From Aspidapion aeneum (Eukaryota; Arthropoda; Insecta; Coleoptera; Brentidae): a DNA stretch of 64,000 bases. The stretch covers positions 63,591,622-63,655,621 of the forward strand of contig OY755038.1 of NCBI GenBank assembly GCA_963576565.1, in the 5' to 3' direction. The notes below the pieces were generated by a model, which ran no database searches, had not been told where the DNA came from, and saw only the letters and a program-made list of their open reading frames with translations. Positions 42,116 through 52,860 of this stretch are shown here, piece after piece. The translations under genes and the position numbers were made by a program. Every line of letters starts with the position of its first letter. The stretch's first letter is position 1.

Positions 42116-42673
42116 ATGTCTGTCTGTAACGACCAACGCGCATAACTCAAAAACCGCTTGCCCGATTTTAATGAAATTTGGTACCTACGCTGGGTGTTGG
42201 GTCGAGATGGTCCCATTTTAAAATGAACAAAATCCACCAAACACAAGCCAAATAAAAGGGTGGGGGTATATTTCAAAACTTAGAGTTTATGTAAAAATAT
42301 GGCGTGTGTGATATCAAACGAAAGGTAATTGCGTCTAGAGTTAAATAAAATACATTTTACTTTAAAAAAGGGTGGGGGTAAATTTAAAAAATTAGTGTTT
42401 ATGTGGAAATATGGCGTGTGTGATATCAAACGAAAGGTAATTGAGTCTGGAGTTAAACAAAATACATTTTAGTTTAAAAAAAAGGGGGGGGGTAGATTTG
42501 AAAAATTAAAGTTTAAGTCAAAACATGGCTTGAGTGGTATCAAACCAAAGGTAATTGAGTCTGGAGTTCAATAAAATATATTTCAGTTTTTAGTTATATT
42601 AGCTCACACGTACACTATAACTATAGTACCTATAGTGTGAGCTTAGGTGCCCATAGATTGGCAGAGTATTTTT
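41905..42673 (+). mobile_element. family A, copy 2, full length
   Basis: The first terminal hairpin is 41905-41940 (13-bp stem AGCTCACACTACT), the second 42601-42643, followed by the conserved tail GGTGCCCATAGATTGGCAGAG. Between them lie ATATATCTTTGCGTTTCAGATG, a greatly expanded (GTCT)n, TTGCCCGATTTTAATGAAATTTGGTACC, and three ~115-120-bp units with ATCAAACGAAAGGTAATTG (two such units in copy 1). Open frames on both strands across the microsatellite encode only Cys-Leu-Ser-Val or Thr-Asp-Arg-Gln repeats. Confidence 0.8.
42042..42126 (+). repeat. (GTCT)n microsatellite, ~21 units
   Basis: Internal to the family A copy; one ATGTC interruption near the end. The copies at 4194 and 45338 have about 8 and 6 units, so the tract expanded here. 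Confidence 0.95.
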
Positions 42674-43605
42674 CAAATCTACCTATATATTTTATCAAAA
42701 GGTGGCATAAGAGAGTTACTCTCTCCTACAACATAGGTATACAACTAGATATGTAAATTTTAATGGTTACAGAACTTACATTCATTAAGCCTTGTTTGAT
42801 GCGTTTAATATGATCATATTGAGCACCTCGCTTACCCGGAAGCAGAGTTGACTATAGGGCAGACTAACAAAGGCGAACACCCGGGGCGCAACGATCCAGG
42901 TATGTAAACTGGTCGAGAATAATGTAATTAGGATCTACGAAATTGGTTTCGCCAAGGCAAGTACAAAGAAAAATATATTAATGGGACGCCTAATATAAGC
43001 TTTTCCCGGGGCGCAAAAATCTCTGTGGTTAGCCCTGCCGCTGCTTTGCTTTGATAAATGCACAACTAAAAAAAATTAGTTTTTGCGTTTTCTGTAAAAA
43101 CTAACTTCTCATCGTGTTGTATATATTTTCACCACAAAATTTTCCTCAATGTCTAGTTTAAGCATGGGTAAATTATTGTTTGATTTAATTAAAGCAACAA
43201 AAACATATAAATATTTGCCTTCGCCATTATTTTTAAAAAGCGTTTCCTGAAAATTATCATTTTCAGTTATGCCACTATCAAAGCAAAGCAGCGATATTTT
43301 CGCGCATGAATATAATTTTACGCCCTCCAGGGAGCCAAAGTAACATTAGTACAATACAAACCAAAAAATATTGAAAAAATTACTGATATAAATTTTCCTG
43401 GACTCATTTTATCCAAATAATACCAGACTAAATTTATAGATCTGATTGTTGAGGGTAAATTCTCAGGAGAGAAAATGGAATGTATTTTTTCATACGTAAC
43501 TAGGAAAACTTAGGGTTGTGTTTCTTCTCAGCAGCTGGATGGCCGTCCTCCTTAAGGTTCTATTAATCCTCACTCAATAACTTAGGTTACTATATCTAAT
43601 ACTTA
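42674..43605. other. spacer, nothing recognised
   Basis: A GC-richer patch lies at 42830-42900 (GAACACCCGGGGCGCAACG) and CCCGGGGCGCAAA recurs at 43006. No gene supported. Confidence 0.3.
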
Positions 43606-43611
43606 TGCAAC

Positions 43612-43980
43612 TGTAACGTTGTCCCTACTTATATAATTTATTTTTTTATCATACATTTAAAATGTTAAAAAATAGTTTGTTGATTTGTTTTATTTTGCAT
43701 TTGTAGTAAAAATTTAAGTTTAAAAATAATTATTATCAGAGCAACTGTCTTTTTATTATTATTCAAAAAAAAATAGTAATAAAATTTGTTTGTTACTTGA
43801 GACAAAGCTTGGTTTTTTAGGTTAAAAACCGTTTTTTTTTTTGTTAACGAAAATCAACTTTTTTTGGTATTTTATATAAATTTTGGTGTTCTAAATAACC
43901 TCTAGTTTTGATGTAGCATTTTTGATGTAAAAAATCTACTTTTAGTGTGAAAAAAACTAGACTTCTTGCATTTTATAGGT
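43612..43980 (+). repeat. ~370-bp segment duplicated at 45656
   Basis: Shares with 45656-46030, in the same order and orientation, TTGTCCCTACTTATATAATTTAT, ATTTGTAGTAAAAATT, TTATTATCAGAG, TTTTGATGTAGCATTTTTGATG and GTGTGAAAAAAACTAGACTTCTTGC. The copies are clearly diverged. No coding content. Confidence 0.7.
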
Positions 43981-44770
43981 AACTAGGAAAACTTAGAGTT
44001 GTGTCTAACAACATTTTAATGAGGCATTGGAGAAGGATAATTTACATTCGTAAATTTATTTAAAACTAAAAATAAAGAAAGGAACAAAAAGAATTATATA
44101 TCGTTTGCGCTCCACATATCGTCGCCCAGATTCTAAAACCTCGTATATTAAAATCAGTTACCTTAAGAATATGAATTCATATTACATCCATTTCAAAACC
44201 GAGTAACTTGATTAGGTAACAAAGAGCATGCGCAGCGCTAAATATAAATTCCTCGTATCTCGCGAACGGAATAAGCCAGATGTCTACCGAACCGAACCGA
44301 ACCGAACCTCATATTTCTAATTTTCTGAAAATTGTGGTTTTTTAAGATACGAGGTTTGACCATCTGAGCGACGATATTTTTCTTTGAAAAAAAGAAACTA
44401 AAAATAATACTTTGGCATGCACTAAATTGTAATATACAGGGCGACGTGAATATAACTAGGAAATAAGCAAAACTAAAAAAAATAAAATAGGGACGAAATA
44501 CTCAGCGATCCAAAAAAGGTCTACTTTTAAAAACTATTATTATCAACATTATCTTTAATTTGTAGCGGACACAGTTTCACTGCTGGTCGCCTTAGCACAC
44601 TATTAAATGTTTAAAGTTTGTGGAGAGGTTATTAAAATAAGTGGACTTGTGGAGTCGTAGACGAAAATTGGTTATATTTTTGGTTTCTGGGTTAGGTACA
44701 AAATACTTTTATTAATTAGTCGTGTAACTGGAAATACTATACTAAAAGCGCTGTTTACTTGAGAGTTATA
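43981..44770. other. spacer, nothing recognised
   Basis: Contains four consecutive ACCGA units at 44287-44307 and many A/T runs. No gene supported. Confidence 0.3.
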
Positions 44771-44775
44771 CTAAT

Positions 44776-45502
44776 AAAAATACTCTGCCAATATATGGGC
44801 ACCTAAGCTCACACTAGGTACTATAGTTATAATGTACGTGTGAGCTAATATAACTAAAAACTGAAATATATTTTATTCAACTCCACACTAAATTACCTTT
44901 TGTTTGATACCATACAAGCCATGTTTTGACTTAAACTCAAATTTTTGAAATCCACCCCCACCCTTATTAAAACAAAAACTAAAATTTATTTTGTTAAACT
45001 CCGGACTCAATTACCTTTCGTTTGATATCACACACGCCATATTTTCACTTTAACTCTAATTTTTGAAATATACCCCCACTCTTTTTTTTAAATAAATTAA
45101 AATGTATTTTGTTTAACTCCAGACTCAATTACCTTTCGTTTGATATCACACACGCCATATTTTCACATAAACTCTAATTTTTGAAATCTCTCCCCACCCT
45201 TTTTTTGGTTTGTGTTCGGTGGATTTTGTTCATTTTTAAATGGGACCATCTCGACGCAAGACCCAGCCTAGGTACCAAATTTCATTGAAATCGGCCAAGC
45301 CGTTTTTGAGTTATGCGCGTTGGTCGTTACAGACAGACAAACAGAGACAGACAGACAGACAGACGGCGCAACAAAAAAGTTTCAAAATCATCTGAAACGC
45401 AAAGATATATAAAAATTTTTGAAATCGGAGCAACTTTTTTTTTCTCGAAAAAATTTGGATCACCATAGCTCACACTACTATAGTATAGTATATGTGTGAG
45501 CT
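44776..45502 (-). mobile_element. family A, copy 3, full length, inverted
   Basis: Minus orientation: tail AAAAATACTCTGCC, hairpin at 44806-44846, three internal units with CAATTACCTTTCGTTTGATATCA, GGTACCAAATTTCATTGAAATCGG, CGTTACAGACAGACA, GATATATAAAAATTTTTGAAATCGG, and the second hairpin at 45477-45502. End-to-end correspondence with the 41905 copy is clear. Flanking AT-rich DNA on either side is unrelated to that around the other copies. Confidence 0.8.
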
Positions 45503-45655
45503 AAAAACATTTTGCTTATAAATATAGACAATTTAAAAATTAACCCAATTTCAAAAAAGTTAAAGAAAATGCAGGTTCTGTTTATATAAAAGTACTGATC
45601 TTTTCGTCATATAGTTAATAATAAATATAAATTCCTACATATTAGCTCGCTCAAT

Positions 45656-46030
45656 AACGTGTTGTCCCTACTTATATAATTTATAATTTTTTCAGACAAT
45701 GAAAATAAAAATGTTAAAGAATAGATTGTTGTTTTCTTTTATTTTGAATTTGTAGTAAAAATTAAAGTTTAAAAATTATTATCAGAGTAAATATCTTGCA
45801 AAATTTTAAATTAAGAATATATTTTTTATTATTATTTTTTATGTCAAATTAGAAAGAAAATTAGTTTGTTACCTGACACGAAGCTCTGTTCGTTACATAA
45901 AGACTGTTTTTTTTTCTTTTAAATAAAATGAGCTTTTTCTGTACATAAATCTTCTAAATAACCCCTTGTTTTGATTAGCATTTTTATGTCAAAAATCTAC
46001 TTTTTGTGTGAAAAACACTATACTTCTTGC
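45656..46030 (+). repeat. duplicate of the 43612 segment
   Basis: Second copy of the ~370-bp segment. It ends ACTATACTTCTTGC immediately before a CAGTGGCG element, whereas the other copy continues ACTTCTTGCATTTTATAGG. Confidence 0.7.
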
Positions 46031-46341
46031 CAGTGGCGTAGCTATCGTTAGGCAAACTGGGGCAATGTCCGGGGCCCCTACGTAGATGAAGCCCCAGCGG
46101 CCCTTGTAAAAACAGTTTTTAGTTAGCAATAAATTCGTAACTTAAATGTAACCAAAAACTAAATGTTAACTTAAAATCAGCATTTTTTTATTTTACAAAA
46201 ATTACTCAACTTGTATTAAAATTTTATTTTCATGTAGTTTTTAAGTTCAGAGTTCAGATTTATTAAAATCAACACAAAAAAATTGTTTGTTTTTACTGCC
46301 TTCTTGGTCCCACCCCTCCGGACATCCTGGATCAGCCACTG
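46031..46341. mobile_element. CAGTGGCG hAT-like MITE
   Basis: Begins CAGTGGCGTAGCTATCG and ends CATCCTGGATCAGCCACTG; the first seven bases are inverted at the two ends. GC-rich blocks (TCCGGGGCCCCTACG, GAAGCCCCAGCGGCCC) flank an AT-rich middle. The immediate flanks (CTTCTTGC left, TAAATGAA right) do not match, so the target duplication is unproven, but the homologous segment at 43966-43990 appears to be the unoccupied form. Confidence 0.6.
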
Positions 46342-46635
46342 TAAATGAATATCTTGTATTTATAAGGTTTATATAATAGCTTGCTTTAAAAAATCGAGCT
46401 TTAAAATAGGTAGTAAAACGATGATGAAATTAATGATTTTGAAAATTGAAAAGCAAGAAAAAGAGATTTTATTTTGTTAATATGACAAAAGATAAATTCT
46501 TGTTGATAAACATTTTATATTCTTATTGACTTGACCACAAAGTAATTTGCCACACGTTTCATTTATTTGTGCAAAATAAAACACCAATTTTTATAAAAAT
46601 TAGTATAGTAGTACAGTAGCGAAAATAGCTTATAC
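46342..46635. other. AT-rich stretch, nothing recognised
   Basis: No supported feature. Confidence 0.3.
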
Positions 46636-46740
46636 AACTCGATAGAGAGTAACTTTCTTACACTTGCGTGTTGCTTCACTCGGCTAGCGCCTCGTTTGAA
46701 ACTTGTCACTTTCTTCTCTTGTTATGTAATTTACTAATGC
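46636..46740. repeat. inverted copy of the 18140 repeat
   Basis: CAACTCGATAGAGAGTAACTTTC, TTACACTTGCGTG, TTCACTCGGCTAGCGCCTC, ACTTGTCACTTTCTTCTCTTG and TTATGTAAT correspond, in reverse complement, to 18140-18262. A 110-codon frame (46668-47000) starts in it but shows no domain. Confidence 0.7.
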
Positions 46741-47640
46741 AGAATATAGGTATATGGCACAATAGCAAATATAGATTTTACTTATTCTTTATAAAAAATA
46801 GGTTTTATATTTTTTGTTATAGAAAAATTAACCCTGCTTTTTTGACATTTTACAAAGGGGAGTTAGATGTAAAAAATTTGCATGACTCGCCAGCCGCGGC
46901 GATAAGAAAAGAACGTTGGCATAGCACTCTAAATTATTACTTCTTTTTATCACAACGCGTCCTTGTTTTACAGAGTGGAAAGCCCGTTTTATTACGTTGA
47001 TACAATAAAAAGAAAATTACGGTTTATCTCTGTTTGTGTCATTAGAAAAACGCCACGTTGTACATCTCGAATAGCCTATAAGCCAGGCAAATTATAATAA
47101 AAATGAACGACAACGTTTTATTAGTTGCATAAAGGTCGAAAGCCTTTGTAATCAAGATTGTTTAAGCGGGATTTACACGAAGCGATTCTAGACCATGCTC
47201 CTAAAACGTATGGCGAGAAACGACCATGTTTTCACCAAAAGTTTTGCTTTTCGACTTTTGGCGCGCGTTCGTAGGCCGCATTAGGGTGACTTAAATCACA
47301 TGGTCGATTTTATGCTGTATTGTTAGGCAATTCGCCGCCGCATGATGGTCATTTTCACCCTTTTTTGTTTATTATTAAATATGTTATAAATAATTTGGTT
47401 TCTGAAAATGTAAAAAAATATTACGATTAAATTCTTGGAGTGCTATGAGAAACATTCATGCCTGTAAACCAAAACTTGACGATATTTTTGTTTCTTCATT
47501 TTTCTCTGCTTTTCAAGCATTTCTTTAAGGATTGCTTTATTCATTATAAGCGAAAACGTAAAACATTTGATTTTGATTTGATCAACATTTTTAACCAAAA
47601 ATACTTTTTCCCTTGCGATTTTAGTCGCTCCTTGTAAATG
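46741..47640. other. spacer, nothing recognised
   Basis: Slightly higher GC at 47190-47340 (TTGGCGCGCGTTCGTAGGCC). No convincing gene or terminal repeat. Confidence 0.3.
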
Positions 47641-47650
47641 GGGAAGCGAG

Positions 47651-48102
47651 CGATGCGACCTGCAAGTTGAAACGATTTGCTGCACGGCCAAAATCAACCC
47701 TTGTTAGTTCTCTTTTATACATGACAACTGGATACCAAACGTCTGACGTCCTTATATACATTGACACCATCGAACGCAAATTACAGTTTTTAAAAAGCCC
47801 CTAAAGCAGATTTTATACAAGGGCTATCTTTTATATTTTGCATACAGGAACAAAGAGGGCGACACAGATTAAATAGCGATGCGACCTGCAAGTTGAAGCG
47901 ATTTGCTGCACGGCCAAAATAAACCCTTGTTAATTCTCTTTTATACATGACAACTGGATACCAAACGTCTAACGTCCTTATATACATTGACACCATCGAA
48001 CGCAAATTACAGTTTTTAAAAAGCCCCTAAAGCAGCTTTTATACAAGGGCTATCTTTTATATTTTGCATACAGGTACAAAGAGGGCGACACAGATTAAAT
48101 GT
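47651..48102. repeat. 226-bp tandem duplication
   Basis: Units 47651-47876 and 47877-48102 both start CGATGCGACCTGCAAGTTGAA and end CGACACAGATTAAAT, differing at roughly six or seven positions. Minus-strand frames of 71-84 codons inside are incidental and show no domain. Confidence 0.85.
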
Positions 48103-48129
48103 CCGTACTAAAGTTAACCTGTATCTTTA

Positions 48130-49900
48130 ACAGGGCTGTCTAACAAAACATATGATCAAATCCAAGATGTCTTCCATAGGACAAACAAACCGATTTCACA
48201 TAAGCCGTAATGTTAACAAAAACGTAAATTTTACAAAAACGACAAGAGCTTAGTCTCAAAAATTAATCAGTTTTAAGAACAGATCCTTTGTGCATATGGG
48301 AAAAATGCGCTTTTCTTAAAAATATTAAACTAAAGCGAGAAAATCTGAAATAAAAGGGACCATGTTTTCTTCAAAAAAGTAGGTTATGTTTTTGTTTATT
48401 TTTAACTTTTTTTCTAGTTTTTTCACTTATTTTGAATTATTACATGGGCGTACCAAGGGGGCGGGGGGCGGGGGGCTAGGGGCCCGGACCCCCCCAAACC
48501 ACATATTTTTTTAGATATTTTCCATATATTTCTTGAATAAACAAAAAAAATAGCATAAAGTACATCATGAGACCTCTTGGGGCCCCCCCATTGGGCGTAA
48601 CAGCATATGACCCATTAGGAGTATTATAACCCAAGTTTTTTTGAGAGAAATTGAAAAAAATATCTGAGAGAACTTATTTGTTTTTCTTGTGGTCATCAAA
48701 GTCAACAAAGATTACTTTTTTTCCATCTATTATTATTGATGCCATAAAAAAATTTTTTTGGTAATAAGCTCAGAACAGTACCGTAGAAATTTCTTAACAG
48801 GACTTGTAGTAGGTCCAGTCAGATACTATACAAATTTTACGTGTACAAGTTTTAGGTGTCAAAAAGCATGGAAATAAAGGAAAATTTGCACCAAAATAGT
48901 TTAAGATAAAAAGAGGTTTGAGTTAGGGAGATTGTCAAATTCGCCAATTTATTCTAAACTGTTTTGAGGTCTGTAAAATAAATATTTATTAAAGAAAAAG
49001 AAACTTGATGAGACAGGACTTCACTCGACACTATACAAGATGCTACACTACCAAAAGTTTATTTAAGAGTTCTGTAGGATGGTGTACAAATTTGGTTCAG
49101 CTCATTATTCACACTTTAACCTCATATTGTTTTCCTTTTCTTTCTTCTCTGGACCCTTTTTTCAACCATTTTTAAAATTTTTCAACCATTTTGAAATAAT
49201 AATCCATTCAGGAGAGACCCAGTCATGATCATAGTGAAATATTTCTTACAGTTTAACACAATTCTATGTTACACTTCTGCAAAAGGTCCACTCAAGCACA
49301 AAAAAGATCCCAATAGAAAATGTTGCCAAAATGGCTGTTACACATTTATCCAAAACAAACCTGACAAAAAACTTTCGAATATTTCAATTTATCCTCTATT
49401 AAGTCAGGTAATAGAACACTTATCCACTTTCTTTTCCCTTCTTTGAGCTGATACCTAGTTCATTTAAATCAAGATGATTTTTTAAGGTCAAAATACTTGG
49501 CATTCCATCAAAACTAACATTATCAAGCTCTCCCCAGCTGCCACAATTCATAACAGCACAGAAACTAATAATAATGATTCAAACTAAGTAAAAAACTGGA
49601 AAAAAAGTAAAAAAAACAAAAGTAAATAAAAACATAACCTGACTTTTGAACAAAACATGGTCCCTTTTATTTGACATTTACTGGCTTCAATTGATTTTTT
49701 TAAAGAAAAACGCATTTTTCCCATGTGTACAAAGGTTCAATACTTAAAACAGCATCTTTGTTGTAACTTAAATCGTCTCACTTTTTTTAAAAATTACGTT
49801 TTTGTTAACATTGCGGATTATGGGAAAACGCTTTGTTTGTCCTATGGCGACCATCTTGGATCGAAAAACAGGTGATCGTGACAGTTCGTTAGACAAGCTA
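48130..49900. mobile_element. 1.8-kb element with ~300-bp inverted arms
   Basis: The left arm (48130-48430) and right arm (49600-49900) are inverted copies: CCAAGATGTCTTCCATAGGACAAAC against GTTTGTCCTATGGCGACCATCTTGG, TGTTAACAAAAACG against CGTTTTTGTTAACA, and AAAAGGGACCATGTTTT against AAAACATGGTCCCTTTT. The ~1.2-kb middle holds a nested family C MITE and unremarkable AT-rich DNA with a 73-codon frame (49225-49446) of no known domain. Non-autonomous; superfamily unknown. Confidence 0.7.
48443..48603. mobile_element. G-rich MITE family C, copy 5
   Basis: CATGGGCGTACCAAGGGGGC, a run of GGGGGCGGGGGGC, CCCGGACCCCCCC, the conserved AT-rich middle (TTTTTTTAGATATTTTCCATATATTTC, ATAGCATAAAGTACATCATGAGACC) and GGGGCCCCCCCATTGGGCGTA. 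It is nested in the 1.8-kb inverted-repeat element. No flanking duplication seen. Confidence 0.65.
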
Positions 49901-50505
49901 ACTAACCTAAATCAGAGAACATATAACATTATTTCTTCGATGCCTAAATTCAAAACGTAAGTGCGCTACATATAACTAATCTGGGTCAAAATCTAGGAGG
50001 GGGGGGGGTTAGTAGTCGATAAAAATATTATTTGTAATATAATTTTTTTAGGGGGTATTTCTCCTGTTTTCCTTTTAAAAATTAACAAAAAGTACATATT
50101 GCTTTTATAGGGGGGGATAATTACCACGTTACCACCCTCAAATCAGCGCTTGAATATAGGCCTACATTTTACTTGCCTAAAATCGTTTTATTAAATGGAT
50201 TAACCTACTTACTATGTAAAAAAAAATCGAATAAAATTGGTTTTAAAAATGCATTAAAAATTTTAATTCTGTTTGGAGCAAAAGCGCTTATTTCCTAATT
50301 AGGTGCATTTTTCCATCGACTTTTTAAAAGTTTTTCCAGTAATATTTCACGAGAAGCTAAAAAATAGAGCAAGGACAAATATTGGAAAAAAAAACTCAAC
50401 TCGTGAACGATCTGACATTTACATATATTATTATTAATACTTAAAATAAATAAGCTTTAACCATCAAACTATTTTTTAAATAACTCTAAAGTTTTAAACA
50501 AGTTT
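49901..50505. other. spacer, nothing recognised
   Basis: Runs of G at 49999-50008 and 50110-50115. No supported gene. Confidence 0.3.
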
Positions 50506-50560
50506 TGAAGGCGCGTTCTCATGAATCGATTTAAGTTGATCAACTTTGGTTGATCAACTA

Positions 50561-51131
50561 AAATAGGGTGACCGTAGGTCCGGATAAAGCAGGACATGTC
50601 CGGCATTATGGGCAAAATGAAAATGGGCCGGCTTTTTTCTTCGTCCGGCTTTTTGGCGATCCAAGACACCTTAGGAGGGAGGAATCTAGGAGGGTTAAAC
50701 CGCACAGCTTAAAATTAGCTCCCCTAAACGTAAGCACAATTTTTCAGGAACCCCAGGAACAAACTGTTCAAGTCACTTAAAAACTTGCGGCGCGGCGCTT
50801 ATACTTTTGAAATTAACCAATATTTTTGCATTTTGGCAACATTTTTTCCCAAATTTTTGGCAACATTTTTTCCCAAATTTTTGGCACCATTTATTTTTTA
50901 AATTATTTTTTTTTTTTTTAATTTTTGCTAGCTGCATCATTTTTCTGCGGTGTAATTTATTTCGCCCTCGTCGCATTTGTTAAAAAAAAATTTGATTTTA
51001 TCCGAAAATTGTAAACTTTTTCCGCAATTTAGCCTGCACCTGTGGCGCAATTTTTTAAAATGACTGTTTTGTCCGGATTTTTTATCGAAAATCCGGCTTT
51101 TTTGTCTCTGACATCCTCCTTTTACGCGTAA
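50561..51131. mobile_element. GGGTGACC-type inverted-repeat insert
   Basis: The left part GGGTGACCGTAGGTCCGGATAAAGCAGGACAT and the right part (reverse complement) GGGTTACGCGTAAAAGGAGGATGTC share GGGTKAC and then weaker similarity. Repeats of CCGGCTTTTTT and GTCCGG are arranged inversely around the centre. Inside, a 30-bp unit (TTTTGGCAACATTTTTTCCC) is duplicated at 50838-50890. Short frames here are repeat-derived. Confidence 0.5.
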
Positions 51132-51494
51132 CCCATATGTAACTAAAATCGATTAAAAAGATCTGTGAGAACATGTTTCAACTTTAATCGGTTAAATTTT
51201 GTCGATTCCACACAAGTTTTGATTTTAGTTGATCAACTTTGGTTGATCAACTAAAATCGAATAAAGAAACTGTGAGAACATATCCTTCAACTTTAATCGG
51301 TCAACTTTTGTAGATTCCACAAAAGTGATCCATTCAAACTTTATCGTTCAAGTTATGAGTCATCAATATTTTTCGTCGAGTCGAATCTTGTTTGAAGCAT
51401 GTGAACGTTTGTTGGTCGACTTGAATCACTGTATTTGGTGCATTTTACCTCGGCGGCTCTCCGCGTTCAGTAGTTTTGTTGTTTTGTAGAGTAA

Positions 51495-52530
51495 AGGAGA
51501 GTTTACACATGCATGGATTTGCTGGCGCCAATAAAAACTGGCGCGCCAGTAAGTTAAATTTGCAAGTGTAAACACCGACTTGCACACAAGTTCTTTTTTT
51601 GCATGCATGTATCAAAAAAGTCTGCAGCTGACTGAATTTGCTGGCGCCAGTGGTGACGCATGCGCGCAGAAAAGGAAAATTTTCATGTGTAAACAAGTGT
51701 TTGCACGTCGGCTCGCCAGTTTTAAGTTCATTATTTTATATTATTTTTTATTTTCATTGTGTTTGAGCTTAAAAATTTTGTTTATTTTTGTTTTTATAGC
51801 TTAATATGGCTAAAAAAAGTGGCCAGCAGAACTGACCATACAGTTTCTTGAAGGCTATGAATGTTTTCCTTGTTTATGGGATGTACACAGTAGTTCGTAT
51901 AAAAACAAAGATAGTCGAGATAATGCTTCCCAAAAAATTAGAAAAATAATGACTATTGAACGCTTTGAAGTTGCAGAAGTAAAAGCAAAAATATGATCCA
52001 TAACACATATGCTTTGGAATTGACAAAAATTAAAAAAAGCCAACGTTCCGGAGCCGGTGCAAATGAAGTATACACCCCAAAAGTACTATGGTTTAAAGTA
52101 GCAGACCGAATTTTAAAGAATGTTGTTTAAATAAGAGAAACTCTAGAAGAATATCAAAATGTTGCTTTGTCATTCGAAGATGGTTTTTATAGCTCGCAGG
52201 ATCTTCTGCTGCAAGTTCTCCTAAAAGTTTTTCGGAAGCACCCAAAGTAGATCGACTAGCAATCCATGCTTTAACCCATGCAGATACAGCCTTTTCGTTG
52301 TTTCTTTTCCTGAATCTCTTTTATTTTTTTTTTTTCAAGAAAAGTTTTGCGACTATTTTGCAGGCTTCCGAGAGTTCAGCCGACATATCGCGTATCGTGT
52401 ACACTTTAAAAATGAAACTGGCGTGCCAGTCTTTTTAATTTTCGCACAATAGTGTAAACCTTTACTGGCGTGCAGATAGAACTGGCGCGAACACTGGCGC
52501 CACTAAATTCATGCATGTGTAAACCCACTC
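51495..52530 (+). mobile_element. PIF/Harbinger-type element with TAA target duplication
   Basis: 1,036 bp. Left end AGGAGAGTTTACACATGCATG and right end (reverse complement) GAGTGGGTTTACACATGCATG are inverted, and TAA flanks both sides (51492-51494, 52531-52533); 3-bp TWA duplications are the hallmark of this superfamily. Subterminal GGCGCCAGT/ACTGGCGCC and GTGTAAAC motifs repeat near both ends. The interior codes for a broken MADF-domain protein. The DDE transposase itself is missing. Confidence 0.75.
51829..52130 (+). pseudogene. MADF-domain protein remnant
   Basis: The frame reads ELTIQFLEGYECFPCLWDVHSSSYKNKDSRDNASQKIRKIM, then FEVAEVKAKI and a stop. In the next frame it resumes SGAGANEVYTPKVLWFKVADRIL. 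This is the MADF/Myb-SANT-like DNA-binding fold: the 'PCLWD' tryptophan motif, 'Y-K-x-K-x-x-R', and the 'S-G-A-G-A-x-x-Y-x-P-x-x-[LW]W' end. Harbinger elements carry such a second protein, which helps bring the transposase to the nucleus and the termini. It is broken by one stop and one frameshift. Confidence 0.65.
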
Positions 52531-52578
52531 TAATGTTATAATAAAAAATAATTATTGTTCCATCAAAAGCAAAACAAA

Positions 52579-52860
52579 ATGAGTTTAAAGTGGTCAGAGG
52601 GTGTTATGTTTAAATGTATAGAACTACATATACCATAGTAATGACTGTCTTGTGAATCATCGACTAGATAGTTACAAAAATAAAGATGCCAGAGAAAATG
52701 GTTTAAATGTGATGGCCCGGGAAGTGGAAAGAAACGGTCTAACTACAGCGGCAGTTAAAAATAAAATAAAAACAATAAGAACCATGTACAGACAAATGTA
52801 CAACATTGACACTTGCATGTGTTACTGCCCTTGGCGCCATTTTGATTCAACTAAGTCGCT
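52579..52860 (+). pseudogene. second MADF-like remnant
   Basis: The ATG frame MSLKWSEGVMFKCIELHIP ends in a stop. A shifted frame carries CLVNHRLDSYKNKDARENGLNVMAREVERNGLTTAAVKNKIKTIRTMYRQMY, which has the MADF helix pattern ('CLWN' with Trp replaced by Val, 'Y-K-N-K-x-A-R', 'V-K-x-K-I-x-x-I-R-x-x-Y'). It lies outside the inner element but inside the outer inverted repeats, so it probably belongs to the outer element. Confidence 0.55.

Noticed and set aside
41934..42276. Overlapping 95- and 108-codon frames on opposite strands
   Set aside because: Both are translations of the expanded (GTCT)n tract in family A.
44287..44307. (ACCGA)4 run considered as telomere-like repeat
   Set aside because: Insect telomeres are usually TTAGG; this is a very short pentamer run, also seen as ACCGAACCGAACC near 33723.
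46668..47000. 110-codon plus-strand frame
   Set aside because: Starts inside a dispersed repeat and shows no recognisable domain or conserved composition.
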